Assembly: GCA_036873135.1 (NCBI GenBank)
Contig: JAPTYO010000001.1
Coordinates: 45,904,774 to 45,968,773 of the forward strand
From: Clarkia xantiana subsp. parviflora
Lineage: Eukaryota > Streptophyta > Magnoliopsida > Myrtales > Onagraceae
Reading direction: 5' to 3'
Length of the DNA stretch: 64,000 nt
Both the position numbers and the translations under genes were made by a program. Below, in pieces: positions 33,664 to 43,872 of the stretch. Under the pieces are notes generated by a model. That model made no database searches. It was not told the DNA's origin and saw only the letters and a list, made by a program, of their open reading frames with translations. Every line of letters starts with the position of its first letter. The stretch's first letter is position 1.

Positions 33664-36120
33664 ATGAGTGAGTCTCCCGATTCCTTCCTTTGCACATATT
33701 ACTTTTCTTGTGATGGTTTGGCGATAAGCGAGGACACCCCCCTTTTACTTCGACTCGATTTTCCCGGGACAGGTGTTAGCCACGAAGCCATCGCGATGAC
33801 TCAGACCTATCCTCCCAACCGCATTACGACGGAGGAGTTTGTGGAGAGCGTAGATAAGTCAGGGGTCTGTCCTATTTCTGAAGCATACTTCCCGTTTGAC
33901 GTATGCAAAGAGGTCGAGGTTGGCTCAGTTACCGTCCCTCCTGCGGACTTAGATGTAGTGTACACTGGACAGATAGAGGAGGGTTTGCGTTTTCCTTACT
34001 GCAAGGATCTTGTCCGCTTGTGTCGTTATTTCCGTATCTCGCCCCTTAACCTCTCCCCTGCTGCTTTTCACGCGTGGACCTGTTTTCGCATTCAGTGTCA
34101 GAAGCACTCGTGGGCTTATTCCTTGATTCTCTTCCGGACCTTTTACCGTCTGGAGCGACGAGACAAATCTGGGTTGTCCACCTTCTGCAGTCGGTGGCCT
34201 TGCCTTTCCTCGTTCGATCTTGGGGGCGCCAAATGGAAACCGATCGGGCGGTTTGCCACCCCTTATCCTCGCTCGCAGGAATGGCAAAATCACTATTTCT
34301 TTGTGAGCGACGTCGGGACCAAGTGGGAGACGTGTCATGTTCTGGAGCGTGACCCTGTTCCTTCCTTGTCCGAGTATACCCCTCAGGATGAGAAGGCCTT
34401 TCGCGAGATCTTTCGCGACAATCAGGCGGGGGTTATAGTCCCTTTGACTCAGGGTTCTGAAGAGGAGTTGCTTGCCGCAGGCATCATCGTTTCTTCTTCC
34501 CCGGGTGTCTTGGTATGCTTTCGAATTTTTATAACCTTGTTTTATGTTATCCTGTAGGTTGGTTTCTTAACAAGCAGCCGGCCTTGCAGACTGATGCTGC
34601 GCGGGGGCTCCCTGTTGCTGCTCCGGCCTCTGCTGACAGGTCTCGTCATGGGAGAGGAAAGGGACCTATGGGTAAAATACTTCTTCCTTCTTATCATTCT
34701 TGGCTGTATTCTGCTGCGCGAGGGCTCCCTGTAGTTCCAATATTTTCTTTTCCCTGTTTGTAGGTCGTATGCCTGCTGAGAGGGAGCGGGCGGAGCCCGT
34801 TACTGACTCTTCCCGGCGTCCTTCCACTAAAAGGACCGATGCTGCGGCGCGTGCCTCGGGCGATCCCAAGCGCTCGAGAGTTGAGGGGACGTCTGTTTTG
34901 CCTTCTCGTGATAAGAGGAAGCAAGTTGCTGAGCGCGTCCCTTCTGCCCCCGGTCCGAGGCATGGGACGGCGGACGAGGTCCTCCCAGGTTCACGTATGT
35001 CTTCGCGTGACAAGAGGAAACATGTTGGTGAGCGCGTCCCTCCTGTCGCTGAGCCGATGCATGCGATGGAAGGGGAGATTCTCCCTGTATCAGGTTTGTG
35101 AGATCTCTTTTTATGTACTTAGCGTGCTTTGCTTGTATGATTGCTTATGTTTGTGCTTTGCAGATATCCCTCCACTTCCTTCGCTTCGTCGAAGTGATCT
35201 TGTTCGTCGTTTTGAACGTGACGTTACAGATGGTGTGTGGGTGCCTTATTCGGGTACGCGCCTTCGCTTTCCTAAGGATGCGTCCTTGAGCATTCCTGAA
35301 GTTGGCGTTCGGGTGGTGCAGAGGTCTGTTCCTCCTGCTGATCGGAAGGAGTGCCCCCCGAATTCTGCTAGTGCGCGCGCCTTTGTGGAGGAGAACATCG
35401 GTGTCTTCGCTCCGGTGAATGTTTATTCCTCTTGAAGTTGATTCATTCATTGTTGCGCTTGTTTTGATGATTGGGCTATTTTTGGTGTAGGTTAATGCTG
35501 ATATTGCCAACTTATCATCTTTTGTCATCGAGTTATCCGATGAGAAGGATCAGCTTTTGGAGAGTCATGAGGAGCTGGTTAAGGAGCAAGTCTCTTTGAC
35601 TGAGGATGCGAAAGGCCATGCTGGTGAGCTTCTCATACTAACTGAAGCGCTCGCCTCGAGTCAGTCTCGTGTTGCCGAGATCCAAGATCAGCTGTCTGCT
35701 GTGAGAGGTCGGATGACCCTTCGCGAGGGTGTGCGAGCTGCCGAGTTGCAAAAGGCGAGGGAGGATGGCATATCGGAAGGCAAGGCCGGCGCTTTTAAGC
35801 GGTACCCTCAGAGTGAGCCTTTCCTTTCTGCCGTTCAGGCGAGTTACGGATCTTTGAAGAAGGAGTTTCTTGATGACTTCGTTCCCCTGATGCATCGTCT
35901 TGCCCCCCATTTTCCATTTGAGAAGTTGGATACTCATGGTGTGATTGGTTTGAGCGATTTGGGGGGGGCTTCCACTCTTCAAGTGGAGGATACCATTAGT
36001 GCGGATGGTGAGCCGATGTTTAGCTTTGAGCGGGATGCTGATATCTTTGGTGATACTCCTGCCTGTGATCCCTTTGCTACTGATGACAGCGAGGTTGACG
36101 TGCGCCATCTCCTCGACTAG
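33664..36120 (+). CDS. Antisense extra gene (aORF) of the Tat element
   Basis: A five-exon model joins in frame: 33664-34512, 34578-34671, 34764-35093, 35164-35414 and 35491-36120, giving 717 residues. Introns are 65-92 bp with GT-AG ends. The first junction is the least certain: acceptors at 34575 and 34578 both keep frame. The N-terminal 280 residues (about from YPPNRITTEEF to the SEYTPQDEKAF region) resemble the plant 'putative gypsy-type transposon' family, called Transposase_28. Exon 3 is basic and low-complexity (SRDKRKQVAERVP and SRDKRKHVGERVP repeat). The start of exon 5 is a probable coiled coil (ELSDEKDQLLESHEEL onward). Tat elements such as maize Grande carry an antisense gene at this place. 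Its function is unknown. No stop or frameshift interrupts the model. Confidence 0.72.
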
Positions 36121-36321
36121 GTCGATATGGACTCTTTGTATGTTTGTTTCTTTGCATGCGTAGTATTTTGGCGAAGGACTTGTTTAGAGCCTGCCTGTCG
36201 TTTTGGTGTTTGATTTTGCTATCGTAGACCTGTTTGGTTTTATATATATATGCTTGTCATGAATGCGTTAGGTAGATGTGATATCTGAATATCTCCTTGT
36301 TATTTTAGTTATGATACAGGA

Positions 36322-36706
36322 TAGTAAAGTGCGGGTAGATTAATACGTCCGACCTTTGCGTTTGTTTGTGAGGGAGGATTCCCAATGATCCGTTTATCCC
36401 TCTATTTTTGCAAGGATGTGAATAGATTAGTACGTTCACATCCTTGTAATATAGCGAAGTGTGGATAGATTAGTACGTCCGACACTTGCATTTGTTTGCG
36501 AGGGAGGATTCCCAATGATCCGTTTATCCCCCGATTTTTGCAAGGATGTGAATAGATTAGTACGTTCACATCCTTGTAATATAGCGAAGTGTGGATAGAT
36601 TAGTACGTCCGACACTTGCATTTGTTTGCGAGGGAGGATTCCCAATGATCCGTTTATTCCCCGACTTTTGCAAGGATGTGAATAGATTGGTACGTTCACA
36701 TCCTTG
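36322..36706. repeat. 130 bp tandem repeat (x3) with paired hairpins
   Basis: cccaatgatc occurs at 36381, 36511 and 36641, a period of exactly 130. Each unit can fold twice. In one stem caaggatgtgaa pairs with ttcacatccttg. In the other gcgaagtgtgga pairs with tccgacacttgc, with mismatches. Both have nearly the same loop, tagattagtac. The array lies in the 850 bp between the convergent 3' ends of the antisense gene and pol. Confidence 0.88.
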
Positions 36707-36970
36707 ATGAGGATACTTCAACTCCTTGAATGCGTCGAGCGTCCTTTGTTTTGGTGTGAAGTGATGAGTCTTGTATTAGTTGGCATGTCGTCATTGTTGT
36801 TGTTTTGATGCCTTGGTTGTAAGCTTAGGCGTTGTATGTGAGTTAATAGTGTGCCTACAAGAGATGAAATTTGTTAGACATAACTTCGTTTGATGCGTAA
36901 GTATGGAGTTACATATCTCCTTCTTTTGAAGTACTGAATACTAAAGAGCTTGATGCGACAGCCTTTAGTT

Positions 36971-39900
36971 TTATGGGTGGAACTTCTTCAGGTGCCCCCC
37001 ACTGAAAGTGTTGGGCAATTCGTTCCCGTCCATATCTTGGATGCGGTAAGCGTTAATGTACGGAACCGCAACTATTTTGTAAGGGCCTTCCCATTTGGGG
37101 GACATCTTGTTGATCTGGTCCAAATGTGAGAATTCGTTTCTTCTCCAGACCATTTCTCCCACATGGAATTGTCGCGCCTTGACCTTTCTGTTGTAGTATC
37201 TGGATGTGGCTAAGCGCATCTTTGCTTGAACTTGTTCTGATTTCCATCTCCGTTCGTCTGCTAATTGAAGGTCAAGGCGTCTTTGTTCCTCATTGGCTTG
37301 GGGGTTAAAATGCGTCGTTCTGTACGAAGAGACGGCGATTTCGACAGGTGCTACTGCCTCGGTTCCGTAGACCAGGCTAAAGGGTGTTTCACCTGTTGAC
37401 TCTTTGGGAGTTGTGCGCACAGCCCATAAAACACTGCTTAACTGGTCAACCCAACCTCCTTTTAGAGCATGAACTCTCTTTTTTAGTCCATCCAGGACTA
37501 TCTTGTTTGCCGATTCAACCTGGCCGTTTGTCTGTGCGTGGTGCACTGATGCAAAACGGTGGTCTATCTTGAGACGTTTGCAGAAATTTTGCATATTTCC
37601 ACTTCTGAATTGGGCACCATTGTCGCTAATGAGTATCTTCGGGACACCATAGCGAGCCACTATGTAGTTTCGGATAAAGTCCATGATTTGTGTGTCTGTA
37701 ATGCGTGCTAGTGGCTTAGCCTCAATCCATTTTGAGAAGTAGTCGATTGCGACGACTATGAATTTTGCTTGGCCCTTTGACTTTGGGAGTGGGCCGATCA
37801 AGTCGATACCCCATTGTGCGAATGGCCATGCGCTTGCAATTGGGCTTAATTCTGCTGCTGGAGCTATGATGTTCCTTGAATATAGCTGGCATGCTTCGCA
37901 TTCTGCCACCATGCTTGTTGCTTGAACTCTCATTGTTGGCCAATAGTAGCCTAAGTTCAATGCTTTGCGGATCAACGCGCGAGCTCCTTCGTGTGAGGCA
38001 GCCATTCCTCCATGGAGTTCCTCTAGTACCGTTGTTCCTTCTGTGCTTGTGATGCACTTTAGGTAGGGTGTAGAATAACCCTTTCTGTAGAGCTGCCCTT
38101 CGATCAAGGCGTAGTTTATGGCTACCCTTTCGATCTTGTTTGCTTGAGTCTTGTCTCGTGGTAGGATCCCTCCAGCGAGGTATGCTTGGATTGGTGTCTT
38201 CCAAGTTTCTTCTTCGTCAATGGCCATTACCTCCAATTGGTCTATGACGGATATTATCCTGTTTTCCGCAAAGTGTGTCTTTTTGTCTTGTTCATTGCTT
38301 TGGGCATACTTGCTTAGGGCATCGGCCTCCTGGTTTTCTTCTCGTGGGACGGAAGTTATGTCGAAAGTTTTAAAACTTTCTACCAACTCTTTTGCTTGTG
38401 CCAAGTATCTCTGCATGTTTTCGGACTTTGCAGTGTATTCCCCTTTGACCTGGTTGACGACCAGTTGTGAGTCACACTTTACTCGCAAGTGTTCCACTCC
38501 AACACCTTTGGCTATCCTGAGGCCTGTTATGAGGGCTTCATATTCTGCCTCATTGTTTGTCGCTCTGAATGTTAAGTTCAAAGCGTACTTCAAGGGGTCC
38601 GAGCCGTCGGGTGGGATTAGTAGTAATCCTGCCCCCGCGCCTCCGGTGTTGGATGATCCGTCCGTGTACATTTCCCAAACTTCTGCGAGTGGGACATCTG
38701 TCTGGACTTCATCTTGTGGCTCGGGCTCTATCCCTGTGAATTCTGCTATGAAGTCTGCCAAGGCCTGCCCTTTGATGGCTGTTCGCGGAGCGAAATGAAT
38801 GCGGAATTCACTTAGCTCTACAGACCACTTTGTCAATCTTCCTGACATGTTTGGTTTTGCAAGGATGTGCTTCAGAGGCTGGTCTGTCAGGACCGTTATT
38901 TCATGCGCGTGGAAGTAAGGCCTTAGCTTGCGCGCGGCTATCACGAGTGCGTACAAGTGTTTCTCGATTGGTACGTAATTGACTTCATACTTGGCCAGTG
39001 TTTTGCTTACGTAATAAACTGGGAGTTGGGCTCCTCCTTTTTCCTTTATTAGCACAGAGCTGACCGCCGTGTTACTAGTTGATATGTAGAGAAAGAGAAG
39101 TTCCCCTTGAAGTGGCTTTGCTAGTCTTGGGAGCGTCTTCAAGTGTTGTTTGAGTTGTTGGAATGCTTCTTCACAAGCATTTGTCCATTCAAACTTCTTG
39201 TTTGCGCGTAACACTTCGAAGAAAGGGAGGGCTCTGTCTCCAATTTTGGCTAGGAATCTGTTCAGGGCTGCGAGGCGCCCGTTGAGTTGTTGTACTTCTT
39301 TGTGCTTTGTTGGAGAGGCCATTTCTTCAATTGCCTTCACTTTCTCAGGGTTTGCTTCAATGCCCCTTTCGCTCACCATAAATCCAAGGATTTTGCCTGA
39401 CCGCACCCCGAAAGCGCATTTTGCGGGGTTTAGTCTTATTTGATACTTTCGCATTCTCTCGAAGATTATGCGTAAGTCCTCTGCGTGATTCTTTCTTTTC
39501 TTGGATTTTACGACCATGTCATCCACGTACGCCTCCATTTTGTCGCCAATCAAATCTCCGAAAATGAGATTGACCATCCTTTGGTATGTTGCCCCCGCAT
39601 TGATTAGCCCGAAAGGCATAACTTTGTAGTTATAGATTTCGCTGTCAGCGTAGAATGCCGTATGTGGGGCGTCTTGCCAAAACATCGGGATTTGGTTGTA
39701 TCCTGTGTATGCATCCATAACTGTCATCAGTTCATGGCCCGCAGTTGCATCTACCAATTGATCAATTCGTGGAAGCGGGTATGAATCTTTTGGGCATGCA
39801 TTGTTGAGGTCTCTGTAGTCGATGCACATTCTTGACTTGCCATTTGGCTTAGGCACAACTACAGGGTTGGCCACCCAAGTTTGATACTTGGATTCTTCAA

Positions 39901-40873
39901 TGAAGCCTGCATCGAGCAGTCTGCTAACTTCCTCGCGAATGGCCAACTTCTTGTCCCCGCCTATCGCCCTTAGCTTTTGTTTCACCACTCGAGCATCTTT
40001 GTTGATGTTGAGTTTATGGCAAATGACATCTGGGCTTATTCCTGGCATGTCCTTTGGGGACCATGCGAATAAGTCCTTGTATTCTGCTAGGAGCGCTGTG
40101 ACTTCAATCATTTCGTCTTCTGATAATGATGCTCCTACGCGCACCATTCTTTCTGGTTCATCGATTTTGAATTCGCGGAGTTTGTCCATCGCAGTAGGCC
40201 TCCCGTAGTCATCTCTTGGGTCTTCGTCGATGGTGGGTATTACTGGCATGTTTCCCACTTGGTTTTGTTGTAGCGCGACATTGTGGCATTCTCTTGCTAC
40301 TTGTTGGCTTCCTCTAACTTCTCCCACACCTGCAATGGTTGGGAACTTGATCTTTAGGTGGGCCGTTGAAGGTACCATTCTCCATTCGTTCATCGTTGCA
40401 TATCCGAGAATACCATTGTAGGCGTTTAATTTTTCGACAACTATGAAAAGTATGTCGATGTTCAGACGTCTTTCTCCTTCGCCCAAGGTTACTGGAAGGG
40501 TAATGGTGCCCAGCGGGTAGCTGGCATCTCCCATGAATCCCACTAGAGGTGAGTTCATTGTTTGTATGGCCTTCTTTCTTCCGAGTGCTAAGACAATGTC
40601 TTTTGTTAGCACGTTTGGGGCGGAGCCTCCATCTACGAGAATTCGCTTTATTTCCATGTCGTCAATAGTCATTTGGATGACTAAGGCGTCGTTGTGGGGG
40701 AACGTTATGTGTTCTTTGTCTTTGGCTGAGAAACCAATGACGTCTTCCATGATTGTGTCCTCCCTGTCTGGCTCCTGTGGTTTTTCACTCTCTCCGGCGG
40801 CGTACCTCTCCCTTGCGTAAGAGGTTTCGCCCCCTGCACTGAAGCCTCCGTGTATGGTGTATGTGTTATCCAT
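36971..40873 (-). CDS. pol: Tat-lineage Gypsy pol polyprotein, intact
   Basis: 1300 residues without a break. Protease motif DGGS at 81-84. Reverse transcriptase about 300-500, with YVDD at 449-452. RT-linked RNase H about 590-700. A second, archaeal-like RNase H about 730-860 keeps its acidic residues (YTDGSS Asp738, Glu777, Asp801, Asp851). Integrase zinc site is His954, His961, Cys992 and Cys995; catalytic Asp1024, Asp1084 and Glu1120. The C-terminus ends GGHLKKFHP with no chromodomain. The protein makes DNA from the element RNA and integrates it. The start ATG lies only 58 bp after the 5' LTR, and the first residues (TYTIHGGFSAGG) resemble the linker that normally follows gag, so gag has been deleted. 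Confidence 0.95.
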   Translation of the reverse strand: MDNTYTIHGGFSAGGETSYARERYAAGESEKPQEPDREDTIMEDVIGFSAKDKEHITFPHNDALVIQMTIDDMEIKRILVDGGSAPNVLTKDIVLALGRKKAIQTMNSPLVGFMGDASYPLGTITLPVTLGEGERRLNIDILFIVVEKLNAYNGILGYATMNEWRMVPSTAHLKIKFPTIAGVGEVRGSQQVARECHNVALQQNQVGNMPVIPTIDEDPRDDYGRPTAMDKLREFKIDEPERMVRVGASLSEDEMIEVTALLAEYKDLFAWSPKDMPGISPDVICHKLNINKDARVVKQKLRAIGGDKKLAIREEVSRLLDAGFIEESKYQTWVANPVVVPKPNGKSRMCIDYRDLNNACPKDSYPLPRIDQLVDATAGHELMTVMDAYTGYNQIPMFWQDAPHTAFYADSEIYNYKVMPFGLINAGATYQRMVNLIFGDLIGDKMEAYVDDMVVKSKKRKNHAEDLRIIFERMRKYQIRLNPAKCAFGVRSGKILGFMVSERGIEANPEKVKAIEEMASPTKHKEVQQLNGRLAALNRFLAKIGDRALPFFEVLRANKKFEWTNACEEAFQQLKQHLKTLPRLAKPLQGELLFLYISTSNTAVSSVLIKEKGGAQLPVYYVSKTLAKYEVNYVPIEKHLYALVIAARKLRPYFHAHEITVLTDQPLKHILAKPNMSGRLTKWSVELSEFRIHFAPRTAIKGQALADFIAEFTGIEPEPQDEVQTDVPLAEVWEMYTDGSSNTGGAGAGLLLIPPDGSDPLKYALNLTFRATNNEAEYEALITGLRIAKGVGVEHLRVKCDSQLVVNQVKGEYTAKSENMQRYLAQAKELVESFKTFDITSVPREENQEADALSKYAQSNEQDKKTHFAENRIISVIDQLEVMAIDEEETWKTPIQAYLAGGILPRDKTQANKIERVAINYALIEGQLYRKGYSTPYLKCITSTEGTTVLEELHGGMAASHEGARALIRKALNLGYYWPTMRVQATSMVAECEACQLYSRNIIAPAAELSPIASAWPFAQWGIDLIGPLPKSKGQAKFIVVAIDYFSKWIEAKPLARITDTQIMDFIRNYIVARYGVPKILISDNGAQFRSGNMQNFCKRLKIDHRFASVHHAQTNGQVESANKIVLDGLKKRVHALKGGWVDQLSSVLWAVRTTPKESTGETPFSLVYGTEAVAPVEIAVSSYRTTHFNPQANEEQRRLDLQLADERRWKSEQVQAKMRLATSRYYNRKVKARQFHVGEMVWRRNEFSHLDQINKMSPKWEGPYKIVAVPYINAYRIQDMDGNELPNTFSGGHLKKFHP

Positions 40874-40913
40874 CTTGCTTGTTCGTTTGAGTAACGCAGG
40901 CTTTTTGTTCGAA

Positions 40914-40931
40914 GCCCGCAGACGGCGCCAG
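40914..40931 (-). other. Primer-binding site candidate, Gypsy
   Basis: On the minus strand, directly after the 5' LTR: C then TGGCGCCGTCTGCGGG. TGGCGCC starts are usual for Gypsy elements. The tRNA was not identified. Confidence 0.6.
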
Positions 40932-41955
40932 TGTTTCGACCGAGTTATTGCGGGTTGTCCGCCGGATAACTTGTCGAGGTCTTCTAGTTGGATGTGGGCT
41001 AAATCCGCCTTCTAGTGTTGTGCGCGGGCTTTAGCTTTGTCTTCCGAGTGAGGGCAAGTCTCTCTGGGTCTCTAGCAGGACGTCCGTCGGCACCTGCAAA
41101 GGAGCGTTACCAAGCAGTCCCTGTGGAGAGGGGGGGGGGTGCTTGGCGTGCTCACTCCGACGTTCAACATCAGTAGTTTTTCTAGAGAGAGAAAGAGAGG
41201 GTTTTTAGAGAGAAGTCAGAGCTTTTTCCCGAGCTTGCCCAAAGTGATTTTGGAATGAATTGAATTGACTTGAAAATGTTCACCCCCAAGGTGGCTATTT
41301 ATAGGCAACCTTGGACCGTAAACCGGTTTTGACCCGGTTCAATGTGGAAATGTGAACCGGGATGCACGGGTAAGCTTCGGGAAAAGGAGTTCTGACGTGC
41401 GTCTCAGGCGGCTGTCATGAACGGGACGCGCGCGCCTCTAAGACAAAGGTCTCGGACACACAGGAGTTAGTGTAAAAATCGGGTCTCCGTATGCGTCTGA
41501 GGTAAAATGGGGGGTGTGCGCGACACCCCCCGGGTGTGGGACTTACCCGGAATTCTGGGTAAGCCTAGGCCTACCCGGAATTCCGGGTAAGCTTAGGCTT
41601 ACCCGGAAATTCCGGGTAAGCCAAGCTTACCCGGAATTCCGGGTAAGCTTAGCTTACCTGGAAATTCCGGGTAAGCTGGGGGCTTACCCGGAATTTCCGG
41701 GTAAGCTAAGCTTACCCGGAAATTCCGGGTAAGCTTAGCTTACCCGGAATTCTCCGGGTAGGCCTAGCTTACCCGGAAATTCCGGGTAAGCTAGGCTTAC
41801 CCGGAATTTCCGGGTAAGCCCCCCGGGGCGCCGGGCAAGTTTGCGACTTGCCCGGTTTACCCCGGTTAGCTCGAAATTGGGTATCCCGAAGGGCCTCGTG
41901 CGAATATGAGGTCCGAATAATTAAAACCGAGCCCGGATCACGCGTATGTCCATCA
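40932..41955 (-). repeat. Gypsy 5' LTR
   Basis: Copy of 30760-31782 with one extra G in a homopolymer as the only difference I found. It carries the promoter for pol, with the palindrome array at 41508-41863. Confidence 0.93.
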
Positions 41956-41960
41956 ACCCT

Positions 41961-42264
41961 TACCGAAGCGAAGGTATATGGCACACCAAAGATGCAATGC
42001 GCTGAGTTGTATAAACTCTCATTCCACTTCTGTTGTCAACTGCGAGAGGATCAACTCTCGTGCATTACGATCCTTCCTCAACATTTTCTTGTTGTTGCTC
42101 TCATGAAGGTTTTCATTTTCGTCCAGGCTTATCCTTTTCGCTGTCGGATTGACTTGATCGTCAAGATCCGCAACGATCAGGAGATCCATAACATTGTCCC
42201 TCCAAGTATCATAATCAATGCTGTCCAGGTTGCGAGGTTCGTAGAACTGTATCGGTTCAGCCAT
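41961..42264 (-). pseudogene. gag: Copia gag start, interrupted
   Basis: From the ATG at 42264, MAEPIQFYEPRNLDSIDYDTW... reads like the N-terminus of a plant Copia gag (a Trp in a D/N-Y-x-x-W context, then MDLLIVADL and RNARELILS). The frame stops at 42019. The Gypsy element is inserted about 60 bp further on, cutting gag from the rest of the element. Confidence 0.7.
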
Positions 42265-42289
42265 GAAAACTAACACATTGATAATCAAG

Positions 42290-43863
42290 CAAAATTAGGG
42301 AGACAATATCATTTTGAGAAAGAATTGCATATATCTATTAAGATTGAATCTGACAAATAATGATTCCTTAGTCATCTAAACCAACCGACCACCAGTAAAC
42401 CAATGGAAGATGGTTGTGAAAGAGTTCACATTACCGTCGTTTTCAATCCAATAGACCAGTCTTTTTAAAACGGTTTTTAATCGCAAATTACCGGAACTGG
42501 AATTTTAAAACAAGCATCCCCCACCTTGGCTTTTCCAAGGCCCTTTTTATTTTGGAAAAAAAATTATGATGAATTCACTCATGTATATATAATTTTACCA
42601 TTGAGACAAATTATCATATGCCAGTAACATTCATCATACAAACCACATTCATGCTTACGCGTCATGCGTCTAATGTTCTGAGGAACTCATGCTTGCATAC
42701 ATAATTCTACTTCCATGTAAATTATCAAATGCAACTACATCCTCAACATTCTAGCATATGTGTCAAACATGAAAATTCCACAACAAGCATACATATTTGG
42801 CGACTGGTTTTCGATTTAAAATAATTTTAAACAATAGGTGCTGATTTGCAATTCATGTTTATATTCAATCATGCAACATTCTAGACATGAATCCTAGGCA
42901 TTTTCAACCATCACAGCATGTCTATCTTAGTGCGCATTCCATATATTTAACCAGGGCTCAGCCCACAATATGCAATATCCAACTAGTTTGACTCAGTCAA
43001 GACAACATTTCTAATCATGCATTAATATATATATTGAATATTAAAACAATTGCAATTCAGCTCACTAATTATACTAGTCCCAAAAACATATATCTTCGAG
43101 ATCCATCCTCATAATCGAAACAAGGCATAAATGTTAGCAAACCTTGAGCACTGTGTAGGCCTATTAAGGATCAAAACATTTGGATTTTAAAACTTGACCA
43201 CCCTATTTTATTTGACTTGAATTCGGTTTTGAAAATACGGTTCGGTTCAGTCAATTTCAGTCTGATTTAGTCCGGTCCAGAAAATCCGGTTCATGACAGG
43301 TTCGGATCGGACAGACAATAAAAATTCGGTTTGATTTGGTCCGATTTTTAATTTTTAAAATCTAGTTCGGTCTGAACCGGTCCAATAAAATAGTGTTCGG
43401 TTCAACACAAAAAGGCGGTTTGGTTAGATCCACTTAGTTACACTGGTCCGACCCGACCCGATTAGGTCGAACCGATTGCGAAAACCCGGTTCAATTTAAA
43501 TTCGTCCCGGTTTGACATATTGGACCGGCCCAATAATTAAAATTTAAAAGGTTGGGCCGAAATGTTTACTTGTGGCCCAAGTAAGGTTTTGAAGTCCAAA
43601 AATATTTAACTTAGCCACCAAGTATATGTAAAATTCGGCACATACATATAAATATATATTTTATTTATTGTCAATATCTTAAATAGAGAAACAAATATAC
43701 TGACACTATATTTTCTCAATCTTTTAGGTAACTAAATCTATCAATAATATCTTTAACTCTTATTAAATATTTAGATATATTGATAGTTATATATATTTCT
43801 ATATATTAATGTGAATTTATCCTAATGTTCCCAATTATAGATATATTGTTACCTAGTTTAGAA
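42290..43863 (-). other. Copia 5' leader with diverged GGTTCGG-rich block
   Basis: Between the gag start and the foldback element, non-coding. At 43210-43530 it is dense in cggttcggttc and accggtcc motifs, like the block in the first intron of the carbonic anhydrase gene (58690-59050). These may be diverged hAT-like elements, but I could not define ends. Confidence 0.4.
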
Positions 43864-43872
43864 ATTAAAATA

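Larger units (their letters stand above)
30760..41955 (-). mobile_element. Young Gypsy element, Tat lineage, lacking gag
   Basis: LTRs of 1023 bp (30760-31782) and 1024 bp (40932-41955) differ, by eye, by a single base in a G run. The element is flanked by a perfect 5 bp duplication, accct (30755-30759 and 41956-41960). A TGGCGCC-type primer site adjoins the right LTR and a polypurine tract (CTCGGGGGCAAG, minus strand) adjoins the left one, so it reads on the minus strand. Order: 5' LTR, pol, hairpin repeats, a spliced gene on the opposite strand, GC-rich spacer, 3' LTR. Two RNase H domains, no chromodomain and an antisense gene before the 3' LTR place it in the Tat lineage. gag is absent. 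Confidence 0.93.

Noticed and set aside
33949..34338. Minus-strand frame inside the antisense gene as the missing gag
   Set aside because: No gag-like or zinc-knuckle motif; it mirrors the first exon of the plus-strand gene.
38151..38798. Plus-strand frame of 215 codons
   Set aside because: It is the opposite strand of the intact pol gene; no domain supports it.
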